From Cellulosimicrobium terreum (GTDB lineage Bacteria > Actinomycetota > Actinomycetes > Actinomycetales > Cellulomonadaceae), in contig JACYFD010000002.1 of assembly GCA_014803435.1 (NCBI GenBank), positions 473,026-537,025 of the forward strand: 64,000 nt of DNA. Reading direction: 5' to 3'. Shown one piece after another: positions 33,285-42,046 of this stretch (position 1 is its first letter; every line of letters begins with the position of its first letter). The notes under the pieces are model-generated. The model worked only from the letters and a program-made list of their open reading frames with translations, was not told the DNA's origin and did no database searches. A program made the position numbers and the translations under genes.

Positions 33285-33689
33285 TCAGCGCGAGCGCAGG
33301 AGCGTGATGAGCTCGTCCGCCCAGTCGAGCTTGCGGGCGAGCTCGGCGCGGCGCTCCTGCGCCGCGACGACGTAGGCGTCGAGCCGGGCGCGGAGGTCGA
33401 CGTCGACATCTCCGCGGTCGGTCGGGAGGAGCCGGTCGGTGACGTCCAGCAGGTCGGCCATCTCCTCGAGGGAGAAGCCGAGCGGCTTCATGCGCCGGAC
33501 GAGCAGGAGGCGCTCGACGTCCGCGTCGGTGTAGAGGCGGAAGCCGCCCTCCGACCGCGCCGAGGGCGGGACGAGCCCCACCTCGTCGTAGTGGCGCAAG
33601 GTCCGCAGCGACAGCCCGGTGCGCTCCGCGACGGCACCGATGTGGGACGTGGGCGCGGTCGTGGTCGAGGCGCTGACGGGGTCGCTCAT
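33285..33689 (-). CDS. MerR family transcriptional regulator
   Basis: A 134-residue MerR regulator: winged helix HIGAVAERTGLSLRTLRHYDEVGLVPPSARSEGGFRLY (about residues 16-53), the second HTH with GFSLEEMADLLD, then a dimerisation coiled coil and a short C-terminus without effector domain or cysteine cluster. It diverges from the SulP transporter gene, with a 32-bp dyad between. Start is the ATG of MSDPVSAST; longer frames are shadows. Confidence 0.9.
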   Translation of the reverse strand: MSDPVSASTTTAPTSHIGAVAERTGLSLRTLRHYDEVGLVPPSARSEGGFRLYTDADVERLLLVRRMKPLGFSLEEMADLLDVTDRLLPTDRGDVDVDLRARLDAYVVAAQERRAELARKLDWADELITLLRSR

Positions 33690-33718
33690 GGGGGACAGTC
33701 TTCCTGATCGGTGGGAGT

Positions 33719-33750
33719 GGAACTCTACCCTCACGTAAGGGTAGAGTTCC
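33719..33750. promoter_or_regulatory. MerR-type operator dyad
   Basis: GGAACTCTACCCT, 6 bp CACGTA, AGGGTAGAGTTCC: perfect 13-bp arms. CTACCCT(N6)AGGGTAG is the classical symmetry of MerR-family sites placed between -35 and -10 of their target promoters. Confidence 0.8.
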
Positions 33751-33801
33751 GCGGGCCCGCGCCGCGCGACGTCGGGCACCACCCCCACCGAAGGAACGCC
33801 C

Positions 33802-35382
33802 GTGCCGAACGACGCCCCCGCACCCCTGCCCCAGACCGCCCCGCCGGTCGTGGCCGTCGTGCCCGAGGCCGACCAGTCCTGGTCCGTGCGGTCCGCGCTG
33901 CGCTCGCCGCGCCGGCTGCGGATCGAGGTGCTCGGCGGGCTCGTCGTCGCCCTCGCCCTGATCCCCGAGGCGATCGCGTTCTCGATCATCGCGGGCGTCG
34001 ACCCGCGGCTCGGGCTCTTCGCCGCGTTCACGATGGCGGTGACGATCTCGTTCGTCGGCGGGCGGCCGGCGATGATCTCCGCGGCGACCGGGGCCGTGGC
34101 GCTCGTCGTCGCACCCGTCGTCGCCGAGCACGGCGTCGACTACCTCGTCGCGACCGTCATCCTCGGGGGCGTGATCCAGGTCCTGCTGGGCGTCGCGGGG
34201 ATCGCGCGGCTCATGCGCTTCATCCCGCGCTCCGTCATGGTCGGGTTCGTCGACGCGCTCGCGATCCTCATCTTCCTGTCCCAGCTCCCGCACCTGATCG
34301 ACGTGCCGTGGCAGGTGTACCCGCTGGTCGCCGTCGGGATCGCGATCATCGTGCTGCTGCCGCGCTGGACCACGGTCGTGCCGGCACCGCTCGTGGCGAT
34401 CGTGCTGCTCACCGCGGCCGTCGTCGTCGCGGCGATCGACGTTCCCACGGTCGGGGACGAGGGCGCGCTGCCCGAGTCGCTGCCGTCGCTGCTGGTCCCG
34501 AACGTGCCGTTCACGTTCGAGACGCTGCAGATCATCGCGCCGTACGCGCTCGGCATGGCGCTCGTCGGCATCCTCGAGTCGCTCATGACCGCGAAGCTCG
34601 TCGACGACATCACCGACACGCACTCGAACAAGACGCGCGAGGCGTGGGGCCAGGGCGTCGCGAACATCGTCACCGGGTTCTTCGGCGGCATGGGCGGCTG
34701 CGCCATGATCGGCCAGACCATGATCAACGTGAAGGCGTCCGGGGCCCGCACCCGCATCTCCACGTTCCTCGCCGGGGTGTTCCTGCTGGGGCTCGTCGTC
34801 GGGCTGGGCGACGTCGTCGCGATCATGCCCATGGCCGCGCTCGTGGCCGTCATGATCATGGTCGCCGTCGGCACGTTCGACTGGCACTCGATCACGCCCT
34901 CGACCCTGCGGCGCATGCCCCGGTCCGAGACGGTCGTGACCCTCGCGACCGTCGTCGTGACCGTCGCGACGAGCAACCTCGCGTACGGGGTGATCGTCGG
35001 TGTGCTCACCGCGACGGTGCTGTTCGCCCGTCGCGTCGCTCACCTGACGACCGTCACGCGCCTCGACCCCACCGGCGAGGCGGACGGCGTGGTCGGGACG
35101 GACGTGCCCGACGCCGGCTCCCGCACCTACGTGGTCGACGGCGAGCTGTTCTTCGCCTCGTCCAACGACCTCGTCTACCAGTTCGACTACGCGGGCGACC
35201 CCGCGCACGTCGTCGTCGACCTGTCGAACGCGCACGTGTGGGACGCCTCCACGGTCGCCGCGCTCGACGCGATCCGCACGAAGTACGCGGCCAAGGGCAA
35301 GCACCTCGAGGTCGTCGGTCTGAACGAGGACAGCGCCGAGCGGTACGAGCTCCTCGCGGGCAACCTCGGCGCGGGTCACTGA
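33802..35382 (+). CDS. SulP family inorganic anion transporter with STAS domain
   Basis: A 526-residue membrane transporter of the SLC26/SulP family. The membrane core starts with LRIEVLGGLVVALALIPEAIAFSIIAGVDPRLGLF and includes GFFGGMGGCAMIGQTMINVKASGARTRIS (about residues 290-320); the C-terminal STAS domain (about 425-526) has VVDLSNAHVWDASTVAALD. Family substrates are sulfate, bicarbonate and related anions. The start is GTG preceded by GAAGGAAC. It is the likely target of the divergent MerR protein, an unusual control for a SulP transporter; the signal is not known. Confidence 0.9.
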   Translation: MPNDAPAPLPQTAPPVVAVVPEADQSWSVRSALRSPRRLRIEVLGGLVVALALIPEAIAFSIIAGVDPRLGLFAAFTMAVTISFVGGRPAMISAATGAVALVVAPVVAEHGVDYLVATVILGGVIQVLLGVAGIARLMRFIPRSVMVGFVDALAILIFLSQLPHLIDVPWQVYPLVAVGIAIIVLLPRWTTVVPAPLVAIVLLTAAVVVAAIDVPTVGDEGALPESLPSLLVPNVPFTFETLQIIAPYALGMALVGILESLMTAKLVDDITDTHSNKTREAWGQGVANIVTGFFGGMGGCAMIGQTMINVKASGARTRISTFLAGVFLLGLVVGLGDVVAIMPMAALVAVMIMVAVGTFDWHSITPSTLRRMPRSETVVTLATVVVTVATSNLAYGVIVGVLTATVLFARRVAHLTTVTRLDPTGEADGVVGTDVPDAGSRTYVVDGELFFASSNDLVYQFDYAGDPAHVVVDLSNAHVWDASTVAALDAIRTKYAAKGKHLEVVGLNEDSAERYELLAGNLGAGH

Positions 35383-35389
35383 CCTCGAG

Positions 35390-35417
35390 TTGTGAACGGC
35401 CCCGTACGGCCTACCGT
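35390..35417 (+). promoter_or_regulatory. candidate promoter of the YihY-family gene
   Basis: TTGTGA and TACCGT separated by 16 bp, about 50 bp before the start codon in the SulP-YihY gap. Confidence 0.4.
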
Positions 35418-35468
35418 CAGGAGGAGCCGAGAACCCTCGGCGGCGACCGATCCCGACGGGGGCCGACA

Positions 35469-36569
35469 ATGGCCGAGACCGACCGCACCGACAGCACCGA
35501 GGCTGCGCCCAGGCGCTCGACGCTCGACGTCGTCAAAGCCACGTTCGCCCGGTTCTCCCGGGACCAGTGCACGGACCTCGCGGCAGCGCTGACCTACTAC
35601 GCGGTGCTGGCGTCGGCGCCCGCACTGCTGGCGCTCGTGTCGTTGCTCGGTCTGGTGGGTGACCCGGAGACCATCGTCGACCGGGTGATGACGACCGTCG
35701 AGGACTTCATCCCCGCGGGCATGACCGACCAGGTCGAGCCGCTGGTGGAGAACGCGGTGGACAACAGCGGCGGCGCTGCGCTCGCGCTGATCCTCGGTGT
35801 CGCACTGGCCCTGTGGTCCGCGTCCGGGTTCATCGGGGCGTTCGGGCGGGCCATGAACCGCGTGTACGAGGTCGAGGAAGGGCGCCCGATCTGGAAGCTG
35901 CGCCCGGTGATGCTCCTCGTCACGGCGGTGACCGTCGTGATCGCCGCGCTCGTCATCGGTGCGCTGGTCCTCTCGGGCCCCTTCGCTCGCACCATCGGCG
36001 AGCTCATCGGTCTGGGACCGACGGCCGTGACGGTGTGGGGCGTGCTCAAGTGGCCGGTCGTGCTCGCGCTGGTCGTCATCCTGGTCGCGATCCTCTACCA
36101 CGTGACACCGAACGTGAAGAAGCCGAAGTTCCGGCTGTTCAGCACCGGGGCGCTCGTCGCGATCGGCGTGTGGGTGCTCGCGTCGGCCGCGTTCGCGTTC
36201 TACATCGGCTCCGGCTTCGCGAGCTACGGCGCCACGTACGGCACCCTCGCCGGCGTCATCGTGTTCCTGCTGTGGCTGTGGATCACCAACCTCGCGATGC
36301 TGTTCGGCGCCGAGCTCGACGCCGAGCTCGAGCGCAGCCGCGAGCTGCACGAGGGCCTGCCCGCCGAGAACTCGCTCCAGCTCGAGCCCAAGGACACCCG
36401 GGCGAGCGACAAGAAGGAGGCCAAGCGGCAGGAGGACGTCGACAAGGCACACGACGTCCGGGTCGCCGCGCGTGCGGGGGACCAGTCGGAGGCCCGGGCC
36501 GAGGACGAGTCCCGGAGCACCGACCAGACGACGGGTGCAGGCACCGACGAGGGCGCCCCCTCCCGCTAG
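35469..36569 (+). CDS. YihY/BrkB family inner membrane protein
   Basis: A 366-residue protein with six predicted helices of the YihY/virulence factor BrkB family: DLAAALTYYAVLASAPALLALVSLLGL near residue 38, WSASGFIGAFGRAMNRVYEV near 117, and FLLWLWITNLAMLFGAELDAELER near 267. The last 75 residues are a long charged tail. Function of the family is not settled (it is no longer considered RNase BN). ATG follows GACGGGGGCC. It runs in the same direction as SulP but has its own putative promoter. Confidence 0.87.
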   Translation: MAETDRTDSTEAAPRRSTLDVVKATFARFSRDQCTDLAAALTYYAVLASAPALLALVSLLGLVGDPETIVDRVMTTVEDFIPAGMTDQVEPLVENAVDNSGGAALALILGVALALWSASGFIGAFGRAMNRVYEVEEGRPIWKLRPVMLLVTAVTVVIAALVIGALVLSGPFARTIGELIGLGPTAVTVWGVLKWPVVLALVVILVAILYHVTPNVKKPKFRLFSTGALVAIGVWVLASAAFAFYIGSGFASYGATYGTLAGVIVFLLWLWITNLAMLFGAELDAELERSRELHEGLPAENSLQLEPKDTRASDKKEAKRQEDVDKAHDVRVAARAGDQSEARAEDESRSTDQTTGAGTDEGAPSR

Positions 36570-36593
36570 GTGGCGTCCGTCTCGGACGGCCAC
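36570..36593. terminator. hairpin between convergent YihY and VOC genes
   Basis: GTGGC-GTCCG, loop TCT, CGGAC-G-GCCAC: two 5-bp stem segments with one bulge, immediately after the YihY stop. Could serve both directions. Confidence 0.5.
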
Positions 36594-36605
36594 GGCGGGG
36601 CATGC

Positions 36606-36980
36606 TCACCCCCGCAGGATGCAGAACTCGTTCCCCTCCGGGTCGGCGAGCACCACCCAGCCGCTCCCGGGGCCGTAGAGGCCCCGCCGGTCCGCCACCT
36701 CCGTCGCGCCGTGCGCGAGGAGTCGCGCGAGCTCCTCGTCGCGCGTACCGCTGACCGGGGCGAGGTCGAGGTGCAGCCGGTTCTTCACCGACTTGGGTTC
36801 CGGCACCTCGATGAACAGCAGCCGGTGCGTGCCGTCCCGGCTGAGGATCAGGCACTCCTCGTGCCCGGGCTCGTTCGGGTCGTCGGCGAGGTCGACGTAG
36901 TCGAGCACACCCTTCCACCACTCGGAGAGCGTCCAGGCATCCCGGCAGTCGACGGTCGTGTGTGCCACGCGTGAAGTCAT
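36606..36980 (-). CDS. VOC superfamily (glyoxalase/bleomycin-resistance-like) protein
   Basis: A 124-residue vicinal-oxygen-chelate fold protein made of two beta-alpha-beta-beta-beta modules. Visible are the first-module start VAHTTVDCRDAWTLSEWWKGVLDY, the middle NRLHLDLAPVSG and the final WVVLADPEGNEFCILRG, a very common actinobacterial VOC ending with the metal Glu. Likely a small hydrolase, lyase or drug-binding protein. No partner gene is obvious. Confidence 0.85.
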   Translation of the reverse strand: MTSRVAHTTVDCRDAWTLSEWWKGVLDYVDLADDPNEPGHEECLILSRDGTHRLLFIEVPEPKSVKNRLHLDLAPVSGTRDEELARLLAHGATEVADRRGLYGPGSGWVVLADPEGNEFCILRG

Positions 36981-37132
36981 CCGGCCAGCGTGCCACCCCG
37001 GTCCGACACCGGTCCGTCGTCCGGTCCATCATGGAGGCCTGGAACCGGCACGGAAGGACGCGGACGGGCCGGTACAGTTCCGCCAGCGCCCACGTGCGCG
37101 ACACGGGACGAGAAGACGGCAGGTGGGACACG

Positions 37133-39172
37133 GTGGGTCGGGCACGACTGCTGAACGGGCTGGTAGGCGTCGGGATCGCGGGCGCCGTCGTGCTCGTCGG
37201 ACCGGCAGCGGCGGCGGAGGACGGACTCGACGAGACGGCGCGGAGCCGCTTCGTGCTCGAGGGCGACGGCTCGCCGGTCGAGGCGTCGGTGACGGTGACG
37301 ATCCGGAACGATCAGCCCGACCGGGGCGGCTACTTCTACTACTGGGACCAGTACGGCATCCCGGTTCCCGCCGGGGCCGAGGACGTACGCGCGACGAGCG
37401 GCGGGTCGGACCTGACCGTCACGTTCGAGGACACCGAGGACCCGGGCACGACGGTCGCGACGGCGTCGTTCTCCCCGCTCAACTACGGCAGGTCGCGCAC
37501 CATCGAGTGGACCTACAGCGTGCCCGGAGACCCGGTGCGTTCCGAGGGGTACACGCGCGTCGGCGACGGGTACGCGACGTTCGCGGTGCAGGGCGTGGGC
37601 GAGCCGGGTCAGGTGTCCGTCGAGGTCGAGCTGCCGTCGTCGATGGTCTTCGACAGCACGACGGACGCCTTCACGCCGAGCGAGGACGGCGCGACCGTCA
37701 CGTGGACGGCCGACGAGAACACCGAGGACCAGGGCATCTGGGCCGTCGTGTCGGCGCGCGACCCGGAGGCCTCCGACGCGCGCGAGCTCGAGGTCGGGGA
37801 CGACACCCTGACGCTCGAGGGCTTCCCCGGGGACGACGAGTGGCTCGACTTCGTCGAGGCGCAGGTCACCGAGGGCATGCCCGTGCTGGAGGAGACCGTC
37901 GGGCACCCGTGGCCCGGCGGGCTCGACGTCATCCGCGAGGACGTCTCGCCGCAGGTCCTCGGCTACGCGTGGTTCGACCCGGACACCAACGAGATCATCG
38001 TCCCGGAGGACCTCGACGAGGGACTGCTGTTCCACGAGCTCACGCACGCCTGGCTCGACCCGCAGCACATCCGGGAACGCTGGCTGTACGAGGGGCTGAC
38101 CGAGGTCGTCGCCGAGCACGTGGTCGACCGGACGGGCGGGTCGTTCGACGCCCGCGAAACGCCCGACCGCGACTCCGACGCCGCCGTCCCGCTCAGCCGG
38201 TGGACGGAGCCCACGGAGCGCGCCGGCGAGGTCGACGAGTACGGCTACGCGGCGTCGTACGCGGTCCTGACCCGGCTGCTCGGCGACCTGGACGACGAGA
38301 CGTTCACCGAGATCGTCTCCGCCGCGTACACGGGGGAGAGCGCCTACGAGGAGCCCGGGGCGTCCGAGAAGAACGGCGGACGCACCGACTGGAAGAGGTT
38401 CCTCGACCTCGTCGAGGTCCGCGGCGGCGTCGACGACGCGACGGACGTCTTCCGCGCCTGGGTGCTCGACGACGCGGACGACGCCCTCCTGGACACGCGG
38501 TCCGCCGCGCTCGCGACCTATACCGCGCTCGACGAGACCGACGCCGCGTGGCAGACCCCGTTCGGCCTGCGCTCCGCGATGACCCACTGGCTGTACACCG
38601 AGGCCGACGAGACCGTCGCGGCTCTGGGCGACGCCCCGGCCGACGCCGCCGCGGTGCAGAGCGCGGCGGCCGCCGCGGGGCTGCCCGTCCCGGCCGCCGT
38701 CCAGGCCGCGTACGAGTCGGCCGACGAGGACGAGGACTACGCCGCGGTCGCAGTGCTCCTCCCGCAGGCGGTCGACGTCGTGGGGCGGGTCGGCGAGGCG
38801 TCGGACGCCGCCGCGGCCCCCCGTGACCCCGTGTCCGGCCTGGGAGCCGGCGTGCTCGGCGTCGACGGCGCAGCGGCGGACGCGCGCGCCGCGCTCGCCG
38901 CGGGCGAGCTCGACGACGCCGCGGCGCTCGCGGACGGCGCGTCGCAGCGTGCCGGGCTGGCGACCTGGGTCGGCGCTGGCTCGATCGTCCTCGTCGTCCT
39001 GCTCCTCGCCGGCGCCGGCCTCGGTGTGCGGGCCCTCGTCCGGCGCCGCCGTCGTGCCGGTGACGCCCAGAACCCGGACAGCCCGGCAGACCCGGACAGC
39101 CCGGCCGCGGACCACGACCCCGTCCCGGTCCCCGACCGGACGGCGCGGGCGCTGCCGCCCACGCCGTCCTGA
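37133..39172 (+). CDS. membrane-anchored extracellular gluzincin metallopeptidase
   Basis: A 679-residue exported protein. A signal peptide (RLLNGLVGVGIAGAVVLVGPAAA) is followed by a beta-rich region (about 35-230) and a catalytic region with HELTHAW, His301 and His305 as zinc ligands and Glu320 of EGLTE as the likely third ligand, the gluzincin arrangement also seen in M1-like and M61-like peptidases. A hydrophobic helix (about 622-643) followed by RRRR and a disordered Pro/Asp tail anchors it in the membrane with the peptidase outside. Start is GTG after AGGTGGG; a longer frame upstream lacks a signal peptide. Substrate unknown. No neighbour clearly linked. Confidence 0.82.
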   Translation: MGRARLLNGLVGVGIAGAVVLVGPAAAAEDGLDETARSRFVLEGDGSPVEASVTVTIRNDQPDRGGYFYYWDQYGIPVPAGAEDVRATSGGSDLTVTFEDTEDPGTTVATASFSPLNYGRSRTIEWTYSVPGDPVRSEGYTRVGDGYATFAVQGVGEPGQVSVEVELPSSMVFDSTTDAFTPSEDGATVTWTADENTEDQGIWAVVSARDPEASDARELEVGDDTLTLEGFPGDDEWLDFVEAQVTEGMPVLEETVGHPWPGGLDVIREDVSPQVLGYAWFDPDTNEIIVPEDLDEGLLFHELTHAWLDPQHIRERWLYEGLTEVVAEHVVDRTGGSFDARETPDRDSDAAVPLSRWTEPTERAGEVDEYGYAASYAVLTRLLGDLDDETFTEIVSAAYTGESAYEEPGASEKNGGRTDWKRFLDLVEVRGGVDDATDVFRAWVLDDADDALLDTRSAALATYTALDETDAAWQTPFGLRSAMTHWLYTEADETVAALGDAPADAAAVQSAAAAAGLPVPAAVQAAYESADEDEDYAAVAVLLPQAVDVVGRVGEASDAAAAPRDPVSGLGAGVLGVDGAAADARAALAAGELDDAAALADGASQRAGLATWVGAGSIVLVVLLLAGAGLGVRALVRRRRRAGDAQNPDSPADPDSPAADHDPVPVPDRTARALPPTPS

Positions 39173-39187
39173 GCCGGCGCTGCCGGC
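39173..39187. terminator. hairpin after the metallopeptidase gene
   Basis: GCCGGC, loop GCT, GCCGGC directly after the stop codon, before the end of a convergent pseudogene. Weakly supported because GCCGGC is itself common here. Confidence 0.35.
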
Positions 39188-39194
39188 CTGCTCG

Positions 39195-39591
39195 TCAGCT
39201 CACGGTCGTCGGGCCGTAGACCATGACCTGGAGGGATCCGCCGACGGCGACGTCCACACGGGCGCACGGGGCGGACTCGTCCGTCACGCTCGTCGTCGGG
39301 AACTCGTCGTCGATCGACGTCAGCGCCTCGTCGACGACGGCGCGCGCCTCGTCGAGCGTGATGCACTGTCAGCACCGCGGCGAGGCCGATGGCGACGGCC
39401 CCGCGGCGCCCGAACCGCTTGGCGTGTCGTCGCGGTCCGGAGGCGGCTGGGGCCGGACCGACGCCCGGGACCTCGGGAGCATCCGCGAGGATGGACCTGT
39501 GCAGCGCGGTGAACGTGGTGGCGTCCACCGCGTCGAGGTCGGACCTACGGGCGGGGTCCGCGGCCTGCAGTCGCTTCATGACGTCGGTCAT
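39195..39591 (-). pseudogene. frameshifted partner gene of an ECF sigma factor
   Basis: The first part reads MTDVMKRLQAADPARRSDLD and continues to a membrane-helix start GRRGAVAIGLAAVLTV, the usual beginning of the membrane proteins encoded after actinobacterial ECF sigma genes. The frame then fails. Another frame resumes with CITLDEARAVVDEALTS and ends CARVDVAVGGSLQVMVYG before a stop. Both halves look genuine, so a deletion that removed the middle and shifted the frame, at about 39365-39375, is the best explanation. The start overlaps the upstream sigma remnant by TGATG, showing the old operon. Confidence 0.7.
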
Positions 39592-39988
39592 CACGACTCC
39601 GTGGCGGACGTGCGCGGGCTCGCCCACGCGGGTGCGGTCTGGTCACGGTGCTGGGTGGTCGACGGCGTCGGAGGCGCGGCGGTGAGGGGTGGTCGCTCGT
39701 CTCGCCGAGCTGCGAGGGCGAGCTCCACGTCGCTGGCTCCTTCCTCCCGCGGCGCGACGACCTCGACGACCTCGGCGCGCAGGCGGTCGGCGAGCGCCAG
39801 GCGCCGCTGGTCCCCGCGGCGGGTGTTCGCGAGGACGCGTCGCGCCACGCCGAACATCCACGGTCGGCCGCGTCGGCCGGGCTCGCGACGCGGCGGACCG
39901 CGTAGGCGAGCAGGGGGACGACAGTGCCATGTCCGGTCCCGGCCGGAGCGTTGCCCGGTCCGGTCGCGGACCGGCCGACGTCGACCAC
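39591..39988 (-). pseudogene. remnant of an ECF sigma factor gene with internal deletions
   Basis: One frame carries VVPLLAYAVRRVASPADAAD, the conserved region-2 start of a sigma factor; immediately after it another frame carries RPWMFGVARRVLANTRRGDQ and ends ASDVELALA, the usual end of region 2 and linker. Some 20 codons of region 2 between them and all of region 4 are absent, and the N-terminus is atypical. The final stop still overlaps the start of the partner gene. The product cannot be an active sigma factor. Confidence 0.7.
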
Positions 39989-40004
39989 TTCCTAGGCTGT
40001 ACGC

Positions 40005-40592
40005 ATGACCGACGACACCACGGCCCACCCCGGCACCAGGTCCATGCGCGAGCGGATGCTCGCGGGCGACGACTACCTGGCCGACGACCCCGAGATCCTG
40101 GCGGACGTCACCCGCCGCGAGGACCTCCAGCACCGCATCAACGCGCTCCACCCCGCGCAGGCCGACGAACGCCGCGCCCTGTTCACCGAGCTGCTCGGTG
40201 CGTTCGGCGAGGGCGCCGACATCCGGCCGCCGTTCTACTGCGACCTCGGCTACCAGACCCGCATCGGTGCGCGGACGTTCGTCAACTACGGCATGCAGTG
40301 TCTCGACGTCGGGGCGGTCACCATCGGCGACGACGTGCTCATCGGCCCCGGCGTGCAGCTCCTCACACCGACCCACCCGATCGACCCGGAGCCGCGCCGA
40401 GCCAAGTGGGAGGGCGGCCAGCCCATCACGATCGAGGACAGCGTGTGGCTCGGCGGCGGCGTGATCGTCTGCCCGGGCGTGACGATCGGGGCGAACACCG
40501 TCGTCGGGGCGGGGTCCGTCGTCGTGCGCGACCTGCCCCCGAACGTCGTCGCGGTCGGCAACCCGGCACGCGTGGTGCGCACGCTCGACTGA
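40005..40592 (+). CDS. sugar O-acetyltransferase (maltose/galactoside acetyltransferase family)
   Basis: A 195-residue hexapeptide acyltransferase of the Maa/LacA/NodL group, which acetylates sugars with acetyl-CoA. An N-terminal Mac domain (MRERMLAGDDYLADDPEIL, about residues 14-60) precedes the left-handed beta-helix; the catalytic His is in LLTPTHPIDP near residue 123, and the end has GAGSVVVRDLPPNVVAVGNPARVVR. Length fits the family. Stands alone, 16 bp after the sigma remnant's upstream edge, in the opposite direction. Confidence 0.9.
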   Translation: MTDDTTAHPGTRSMRERMLAGDDYLADDPEILADVTRREDLQHRINALHPAQADERRALFTELLGAFGEGADIRPPFYCDLGYQTRIGARTFVNYGMQCLDVGAVTIGDDVLIGPGVQLLTPTHPIDPEPRRAKWEGGQPITIEDSVWLGGGVIVCPGVTIGANTVVGAGSVVVRDLPPNVVAVGNPARVVRTLD

Positions 40593-40615
40593 CGACCCGG
40601 CCGGGACGCGACCTG

Positions 40616-41026
40616 TCAGCCCCGAGCGGGCTCTCCACGGTAGGAGCCGAAGGACCACAGGTTGCCCTCCGGGTCGGCGCACGCGAAGGTCCGGCCGCCG
40701 TAGTCGGGGTTGCTCAGCGGCTGGATGATCCGGGCTCCCGCGGCGACGACCCGGTCGTGGACCTCGTCCACCCGCTCGGTCACCACGTAGGCCCCACCGG
40801 TTCCGGGCTGCTGCGTCCACGGGGTGCCGGGCCGGTCGCTGCCGAGCATGACCCCGCCGCCCTCCGGCCAGGTCAGCTCGGCGTGCCGGACGACGTCCCC
40901 GTCGGCGTGCACCGACGTGGAGGCGAAGCCGAGCACCGTGGTGAGGAACTCGATCAGGGCGTGGGCGTCCCGGGCGCGGAGCGTCGGCCAGACGTTCGGT
41001 GCGGGGGCTTCGTGTGCTGTGCTCAT
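40616..41026 (-). CDS. VOC superfamily protein (glyoxalase-like)
   Basis: A 136-residue VOC protein: NVWPTLRARDAHALIEFLTTVLGF at the start, HAELTWPEGGGVMLGSDRPG in the middle and TFACADPEGNLWSFGSYRGE at the end, the pattern of the PhnB/YdfO-like branch. Its ATG lies 53 bp from the end of the AraC-type gene on the same strand, so it may be controlled or cotranscribed with it. The pair is a common actinobacterial arrangement; function unknown. Confidence 0.85.
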   Translation of the reverse strand: MSTAHEAPAPNVWPTLRARDAHALIEFLTTVLGFASTSVHADGDVVRHAELTWPEGGGVMLGSDRPGTPWTQQPGTGGAYVVTERVDEVHDRVVAAGARIIQPLSNPDYGGRTFACADPEGNLWSFGSYRGEPARG

Positions 41027-41079
41027 GGCACCACCGTGCCGCACGGGCCGCCGCGGGGGATTGGACGTTTCGGCGAGGC

Positions 41080-41961
41080 TCAGCCCGTGGTGGGTTGCTC
41101 GCGGTACCCCTCGGCGGAGAGGGCGCCCAGCTCCTCGGCCAGCCAGCGGGCCGGGCTGGTGCCCACGAGCGAGCCGAAGTCGCGGGTCATGTGGCCCTGG
41201 TCGGCGTACCCGCACCGGGACGCGACGTCGGCGAGCGCGACGTCGCGACCCCGAGCGACACGACCCCCGATCAGCTGCTTCGCCCGCTGGAGACGCAGGA
41301 GACGGTTGAACCGCTTCGGCCCGACGCCGAGCTCCGCGGTGAAGACGGCGTTCAGCTGGCGGGGGCTGAGCAGCACGTGGTCCGCGAGGTCCGAGACCCG
41401 GCCGGTGCCGCGGCGTCGGACGAGCCAGTCCCAGGCCTCGGCGACGTCGGGGCGCAGAGGCGTCCGGTCGGCCGCACGGTCGACGCGGTCCCGCAGGAAC
41501 TCCCGCACCAGGGCGAAGCGTTCTGGCCAGTCTCCGACGTCGATCAGCCGCGCGCGGAGCCGGCTGATCTCCGGGCCGACGACGTCGCTGCCCTCGAACG
41601 TCCGGTGGCACAGCTCCGCGGCGGGCACACCGAGGACCGCCCGCGCAGCCGTCGGGTGCAGCGCGACCTGGATGCCCGACTGCGCCGGCGGCTGCCAGAT
41701 GTACGCCGGTCGCGTGTGCAGCCCGGCGGCGACGACGTCGACTCGCGTGGCCGCCGGCCCGGACGCCTCCTCGGCGGACCAGCCGGTGACCACGGGCTCG
41801 TCGAGGGTGACGACGACGGTGAGGTGGGGTGACGGCAGGCCGCGGTGGATCGACCGGTCGATCCCTCGGGCGTCGTACCCGACGACGGAGTCGACCACCC
41901 CGGGCACCAGGCCGTCCGCGCGACGGAACTCCCACTCGGGAACCTCGGCTTCGCGGGCCAT
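41080..41961 (-). CDS. AraC family transcriptional regulator
   Basis: A 293-residue regulator with an N-terminal effector-type region (about 1-180) and a C-terminal double helix-turn-helix (about 190-285): SDLADHVLLSPRQLNAVF and DVASRCGYADQGHMTRDFGSLVGTSPARW. The domain order matches transcription activators that sense small molecules. Start taken at the ATG of MAREAEVPEW; another ATG five codons upstream is possible. The VOC gene directly downstream is the likely target. Confidence 0.87.
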   Translation of the reverse strand: MAREAEVPEWEFRRADGLVPGVVDSVVGYDARGIDRSIHRGLPSPHLTVVVTLDEPVVTGWSAEEASGPAATRVDVVAAGLHTRPAYIWQPPAQSGIQVALHPTAARAVLGVPAAELCHRTFEGSDVVGPEISRLRARLIDVGDWPERFALVREFLRDRVDRAADRTPLRPDVAEAWDWLVRRRGTGRVSDLADHVLLSPRQLNAVFTAELGVGPKRFNRLLRLQRAKQLIGGRVARGRDVALADVASRCGYADQGHMTRDFGSLVGTSPARWLAEELGALSAEGYREQPTTG

Positions 41962-42046
41962 GCTCCATCCTGGCACGCCGGCCGGGACAGGGCCCTCGGT
42001 CGTGGGGACCGGGGACCGGCCCGGCGGAGGAGGCTAGGGTGCGCGC

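Noticed and set aside
33711-35468. N-terminal extension of the YihY-family frame through the SulP gene
   Set aside because: Shadow of the SulP transporter; the YihY family starts at the ATG chosen and has its own ribosome binding site.
39366-39378. 13-base match (CTGTCAGCACCGC) between the partner pseudogene and the upp-tadA repeat
   Set aside because: Matches of this length are expected by chance in 64 kb of GC-rich DNA; the surrounding bases do not align.
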